A DNA stretch of 64,000 nucleotides from Hornefia porci (GTDB taxonomy: Bacteria > Bacillota > Clostridia > Peptostreptococcales > Anaerovoracaceae). Shown here piece by piece: positions 60,939 to 64,000 of this stretch. The DNA lies in contig NZ_MJIE01000001.1 of NCBI RefSeq assembly GCF_001940235.1, positions 744,001 through 808,000 of the forward strand. The letters run 5' to 3'. The position numbers and the translations under genes are program-made. Position 1 is the stretch's first letter, and every line of letters begins with the position of its first letter. A model generated the notes under the pieces. That model saw only the letters and a list, made by a program, of their open reading frames with translations. It was not told the DNA's origin and searched no databases.

Positions 60939-61498
60939 TTTTTCTTCCCTGTAAACTCCACTCCGATATAGGCGCAGATCGCTTTGGCCAGCGCTTTTCC
61001 GTATGCTTCGTGCTGCGTCAGCTTCTTCAGATCGGCCTTGATCGCTCCGGTCTCAAAGATCACTGCCGGCATGTCCGTCGCGGTGAGCTCGTACAGATCG
61101 GGCCGTCGGCCGGCACCCTTATACTTCATTTTCATCGCCTTCGCCACGGCTTTTCCGACTTTTTTCGCAAAGGCTTTTCCTGCTCCGGAGATGTACAGCG
61201 GATACACGCCCGGACCGGCCAGCCGATAGTCGCAGTGTACGGACATATACAGTTTTGCCCTCTGGCGATTCGCCCACTTGACGCAGCTGATCATGTTTCT
61301 GTTGTTATTTTTGTCCGCATCGGTGAGGACGCGGACTCCGGAGCCCCGCAGGTAAGCCACGGCCGATTTAGTGATTTTGAGCATCTGGCCTGCTTCTGTG
61401 TACTTTCCATAGGTGCAACCAGGATCCCATGATCCGTCGATGCTTTTTCCGTGTCCGCACATCAGCGCCAGCACATCTTTCTTTTTATTCCACGCCAT
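60935..61498 (-). CDS. N-acetylmuramoyl-L-alanine amidase (phage endolysin)
   Basis: Start at ATG 61498 (MAWNKKKDVLALMCGHGKSI, 187 residues). Amidase_3 fold with zinc ligands H in MCGHGKSID, E in TYGKYTEAGQML, H in LYMSVHCDYRLAG and the catalytic E in PAVIFETGAIKAD. It cuts the amide between MurNAc and the stem peptide to free phage. No cell-wall-binding domain is attached. It overlaps the methyltransferase start by four bases, and two holin genes lie just upstream. Confidence 0.9.
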   Translation of the reverse strand: MAWNKKKDVLALMCGHGKSIDGSWDPGCTYGKYTEAGQMLKITKSAVAYLRGSGVRVLTDADKNNNRNMISCVKWANRQRAKLYMSVHCDYRLAGPGVYPLYISGAGKAFAKKVGKAVAKAMKMKYKGAGRRPDLYELTATDMPAVIFETGAIKADLKKLTQHEAYGKALAKAICAYIGVEFTGKKK

Positions 61499-61499
61499 T

Positions 61500-61775
61500 T
61501 CACTTCGCCTCCTCTTCTGTCTCTTCTTCCGGGACATCCTCATCTTCGCCTTCTGCTTCTTCTGTGGTCAGCTCGCTGGGGCCCGTCGCTTCCGGAAGTC
61601 CCGCCACAGAGGTCAGCAGTGAAAGAAGTCCTGCCAGCACCGCTGCGGAGACCACCATCTTCCAATCCACGGAGGACAGCACCGCCGCACTTCCGATCGT
61701 GGCGATTGCCGTCTGCGCCATCGTCTTCACGGCCCTTACTCCGGCCGCCTTCATCCAAATTCTGTTAATCATCAT
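61500..61775 (-). CDS. r1t-type phage holin
   Basis: The 91-residue protein resembles lactococcal phage r1t holin: RIWMKAAGVRAVKTMAQTAI, ATIGSAAVLSSVDWKMVVSA, AVLAGLLSLLTSVAGLPE. Two membrane helices are followed by a very acidic tail (EEAEGEDEDVPEEETEEEAK). ATG 61775 or 61772 lies behind AAAGGAGGCAGG. It forms pores for endolysin release. It overlaps the upstream holin gene by four bases. Confidence 0.88.
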   Translation of the reverse strand: MMINRIWMKAAGVRAVKTMAQTAIATIGSAAVLSSVDWKMVVSAAVLAGLLSLLTSVAGLPEATGPSELTTEEAEGEDEDVPEEETEEEAK

Positions 61776-62200
61776 CCTGCCTCCTTTTTTGATTCCTGGT
61801 TTGTGAGCATCTCAATTCCGCGCTGGATCACTTTCGGGATCGGGATCCCCATAAGTCCCGCGTTTTCGATGATGCTTAGCGTTTCATTGGTTATAAATGC
61901 GATCACTGTCGCGTCCCGTATAAAGTGCGTGTGTGCTTCAAAGTCCAGCCGACAGGCCACGATCACGATCATCATGATCACGCCTTTTCGGCACAAGCCT
62001 TTAAAACCCGCCCTCGACTCCAGCTTCCCGGTCCGCGATTTTTTTGACTTATGAAAAACACCGGCCACGATCAGACCGGTGATATAATCGATTGCCATGA
62101 AAATCACGAGAGTAGTCATGGAGTCACTCCAGCCGCCGAAAAATTCAGCGACTATCCCGCCTGCAATTCCGCAGCAGACGGCAAATGTTTTATCTCCCAT
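61772..62200 (-). CDS. Phage holin, phage_holin_4 family
   Basis: The 142-residue protein has a membrane N-terminal half: CGIAGGIVAEFFGGWSDSMT, TLVIFMAIDYITGLIVAGVF. The family motif KSRTGKLESRAGFKGLCRKG is followed by helices and the amphipathic tail NETLSIIENAGLMGIPIPKV. ATG follows AGGAAGAC. Together with the r1t-type holin it makes a two-holin lysis set. Confidence 0.88.
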   Translation of the reverse strand: MGDKTFAVCCGIAGGIVAEFFGGWSDSMTTLVIFMAIDYITGLIVAGVFHKSKKSRTGKLESRAGFKGLCRKGVIMMIVIVACRLDFEAHTHFIRDATVIAFITNETLSIIENAGLMGIPIPKVIQRGIEMLTNQESKKEAG

Positions 62201-62209
62201 GTCTTCCTC

Positions 62210-63844
62210 CTATGCGATTCGCTGCCATACATATACAGCCAGATATGGAGGCATGTTGTTGTGGTACCCCGTTCCTCCTGCTCCTTCAGTAGTCCCTTTG
62301 TGTGTATGTTCTCCACCAGAGCCTGTATTCGTTACTGTTTTTATGCCATAATTCGAATCAATATATCCAAATTTACGACCGCTGCCAGATAAATTGCCAG
62401 CCGTATCACCAGTCCAATCTCCGCCGGAATTGCCCAGAACATGGCCCAGGCTGTGTGTATGGGCTCCTTCTTTATCCGTGGTAAATGTGTGCTTATGATC
62501 GGGAAGTTCTTCAGTGGTGAGTTGATGCTTCGCTTCACCGTCCATGCTCCCAGCAGAGTACGTTTTGCCAGCTGCAAGCAAAAACCTATCTTGTATTCTC
62601 TCCCATTTTCCACCGAAGAGCGTTTCAGGCGATACGTTATTCGTAGACATGTAGATTGAGCCAATCGGATAGACCTTCTCCAAGATGTTAACACCTCCGC
62701 TGTAGACGCCCCCTTCTGCGTATATTTCGCCTTTCCTTGTTACTCGGAAAGCGTTTTTATAATTTCCGCCGAGAGAACCGTTCCCAACTTCAAAAAGATC
62801 TTCTTCTAAGTTCTCGTTAAACGCTCCAATGACGTGCTGATAGTCGTATTGTGCTTTAGTTCCCCAGCCTTCAGCATGCGAGCACATTCCAGTGGCTTTA
62901 GTCCACCAACCTTCAGCATGGGACTCACTCCCGCTTGCAACGCATTCAATTCCATTCACAAAAGACATTCCGCCTTCTTTTGATTGTTCTCCTCTCGTTC
63001 CAAAAGTCATCGATTTTAAAAAGCGGCTATTTGCTGTAAAAGTAATGACGATGGTGGCACCGTCTGCCGGCGGAGAGTCAAAGACGACATGAGAGCTATC
63101 AACGGTTACAGAATCGGTTGGATATGCATCCCCATCAATTATTATGCCTTCAATTTCGACGATATACCAGTTTGTGGAGAATTCAACAGTTTTGCCATCT
63201 CCATAATGCGTACTCTCCAGTACTGCAACCCCTGCTTTGTCTCGCAAGTCTTTCACTTCAAAAAATGGGGTCTTCTCCTTGTCTATCAGTGAAAGTGATC
63301 GATAGTCCATCTCCTGATGTGCCTCGTCCGTCGCCCCGATGGTAGCGATAGAGTCCCCATCTTCGTCGACCCCAAAAAAAGCCATTTCCTTGCCATCCGA
63401 ATTCTCGACACTTAGCCCGTGAGCGTTAACCGTCGTTTGATAGCCGTCAGTCATGCCTTTTACGTGTGCGCCGCCATCGTCATGCCAAAAGTGGTTTTGT
63501 TGTTTGCCCACCACGTCCGCCGCGGCCTTGGCTGTGGATGCGGCACTGTCCGCCGTGGCCTTGGCTGTGTTGGCGGCAGTGTCGTCAGTCGGCGGTGCGG
63601 AGTCATTGCCCGTAATCCACGCTTTTCCGCCCGATATCCTCACGCGTACCGTGTCGCCTGCCGCGCAGTCGATGGATTTTGACACGGGTGTCTCGTCTAC
63701 CCCGCCCGGGATGTGTACCCATGCGGTCGATCCGTCTACGCGCACTACTGTGGCGGTAGTGTCGTATGGCTTCGTGCCGCTGTCTGCTGATGCAGCGACC
63801 GCGGTTTTTACGTCTTTAAGAATTTCTTTAAGTTCTTTATCCAA
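62210..63844 (-). CDS. Phage tail-fibre/baseplate protein
   Basis: The 544-residue protein starts at TTG 63844 behind AGAGGAGG. An OB-like head (about 20-90, TTATVVRVDGSTAWVHIPGG), a linker with Ala/Asp repeats (ATADSAASTAKAAADV) and a YadA-like repeat segment (about 300-345, GIECVASGSESHAEGWWTKA, GMCSHAEGWGTKAQYDYQH) come first. The tip (about 395-544) is collar-like: KVYPIGSIYMSTNNVSPETL, FGGKWERIQDRFLLAAG, LPDHKHTF and YHNNMPPYLAVYVWQRI. Such tips bind host surface sugars. Confidence 0.85.
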   Translation of the reverse strand: MDKELKEILKDVKTAVAASADSGTKPYDTTATVVRVDGSTAWVHIPGGVDETPVSKSIDCAAGDTVRVRISGGKAWITGNDSAPPTDDTAANTAKATADSAASTAKAAADVVGKQQNHFWHDDGGAHVKGMTDGYQTTVNAHGLSVENSDGKEMAFFGVDEDGDSIATIGATDEAHQEMDYRSLSLIDKEKTPFFEVKDLRDKAGVAVLESTHYGDGKTVEFSTNWYIVEIEGIIIDGDAYPTDSVTVDSSHVVFDSPPADGATIVITFTANSRFLKSMTFGTRGEQSKEGGMSFVNGIECVASGSESHAEGWWTKATGMCSHAEGWGTKAQYDYQHVIGAFNENLEEDLFEVGNGSLGGNYKNAFRVTRKGEIYAEGGVYSGGVNILEKVYPIGSIYMSTNNVSPETLFGGKWERIQDRFLLAAGKTYSAGSMDGEAKHQLTTEELPDHKHTFTTDKEGAHTHSLGHVLGNSGGDWTGDTAGNLSGSGRKFGYIDSNYGIKTVTNTGSGGEHTHKGTTEGAGGTGYHNNMPPYLAVYVWQRIA

Positions 63845-64000
63845 TTTTTACGGCCTCCTCTGCTGTTTTCCCTGCATGTCCAAGTGTTATACTTTGCGAT
63901 GTTATTCTATATCGACCTTTTATGTTCTGTTTCGGGTAGTTGATTTTCACGATGTCTCCGACCCCGACGTCCGGGACAAAGCGGCGATTGTATGAGATTT
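63837..64000 (-). CDS. C-terminal end of a phage tail protein
   Basis: About 53 codons up to a TAA overlapping the fibre start: ISYNRRFVPDVGVGDIVKIN, then YPKQNIKGRYRITSQSITLG. The sequence resembles the C-terminus of tail-associated baseplate proteins. The gene continues beyond the window, where the rest of the prophage must lie. Confidence 0.6.
   Translation of the reverse strand, partial: ISYNRRFVPDVGVGDIVKINYPKQNIKGRYRITSQSITLGHAGKTAEEAVKIG

Overview
The window looks like the genome of an anaerobic, amino-acid-fermenting Gram-positive bacterium of the class Clostridia (inference). The signs are strong GGAGG ribosome sites, LexA with a Bacillus/Clostridium-type SOS box, several NhaC-family Na+/H+ antiporters, an ornithine racemase, sigma-54 catabolic control, and a Clostridia-type mix of insertion sequences. 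The backbone at about 31-47 kb is GC-rich. The cargo at about 2.5-4.3 kb, 11-24 kb and 54-55 kb is visibly AT-richer.

Layout. 1-961: the end of threonine synthase and a tRNA-Ser(GGA). 962-4358: a small island with an IS3 element and an Xre regulator overlapping an ImmA/IrrE-Fic fusion; it ends at a degenerate copy of the tRNA-Ser 3' end. 4353-29826: an integrative/plasmid-like element bounded by two direct 79/80-bp repeats. It carries parB, two small genes, parA and a second parB, then a surface adhesin cut short by an ISL3 end, and then metabolic cargo. The cargo is a DUF917/CodB/PucR set and a sigma-54 set (two arginine-deiminase-superfamily hydrolases, an M28 peptidase, an NhaC antiporter and an NtrC-like activator). 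Broken IS110 elements, a fragment of a second sigma-54 activator, and an AbiE toxin-antitoxin pair whose toxin is frameshifted follow. 29748-30383: the wreck of a second, related element, reduced to parB and abiEi fragments.

30486-47765 reads as chromosome: a flavodoxin-like reductase; a MerR regulator with a divergent aldo/keto reductase; a zinc-type ABC transporter with a lipoprotein and a Cys/His membrane protein; cbiL; two NhaC antiporters; lexA; a MoxR/VWA pair; two LysO-type exporters; a B12-methionine-synthase-activation-like protein; and ornithine racemase. 47924-53975 is an IS256-type element split by an ISL3 element, which is itself split by an identical copy of that ISL3 element. 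54-57 kb holds a doubly broken secreted protein gene and an IS1634-type element with a 6-bp target duplication.

57.3 kb to the end is prophage. Four small rightward genes sit behind two near-duplicate promoters. Facing them is a leftward late module: a tail protein, a tail-fibre protein, two holins and an amidase, followed by a type I-like DNA methyltransferase with a half-size specificity subunit, and a C39-like protein. The methyltransferase reading frame is broken exactly at a run of nine G, which suggests phase-variable methylation.

The points most worth a second look are the G9 switch in the phage methyltransferase, the Xre/ImmA-Fic gene pair, the covarying palindrome inside both parB genes, the two sigma-54 promoters of the guanidino/peptide cluster, and the self-nested ISL3 element.
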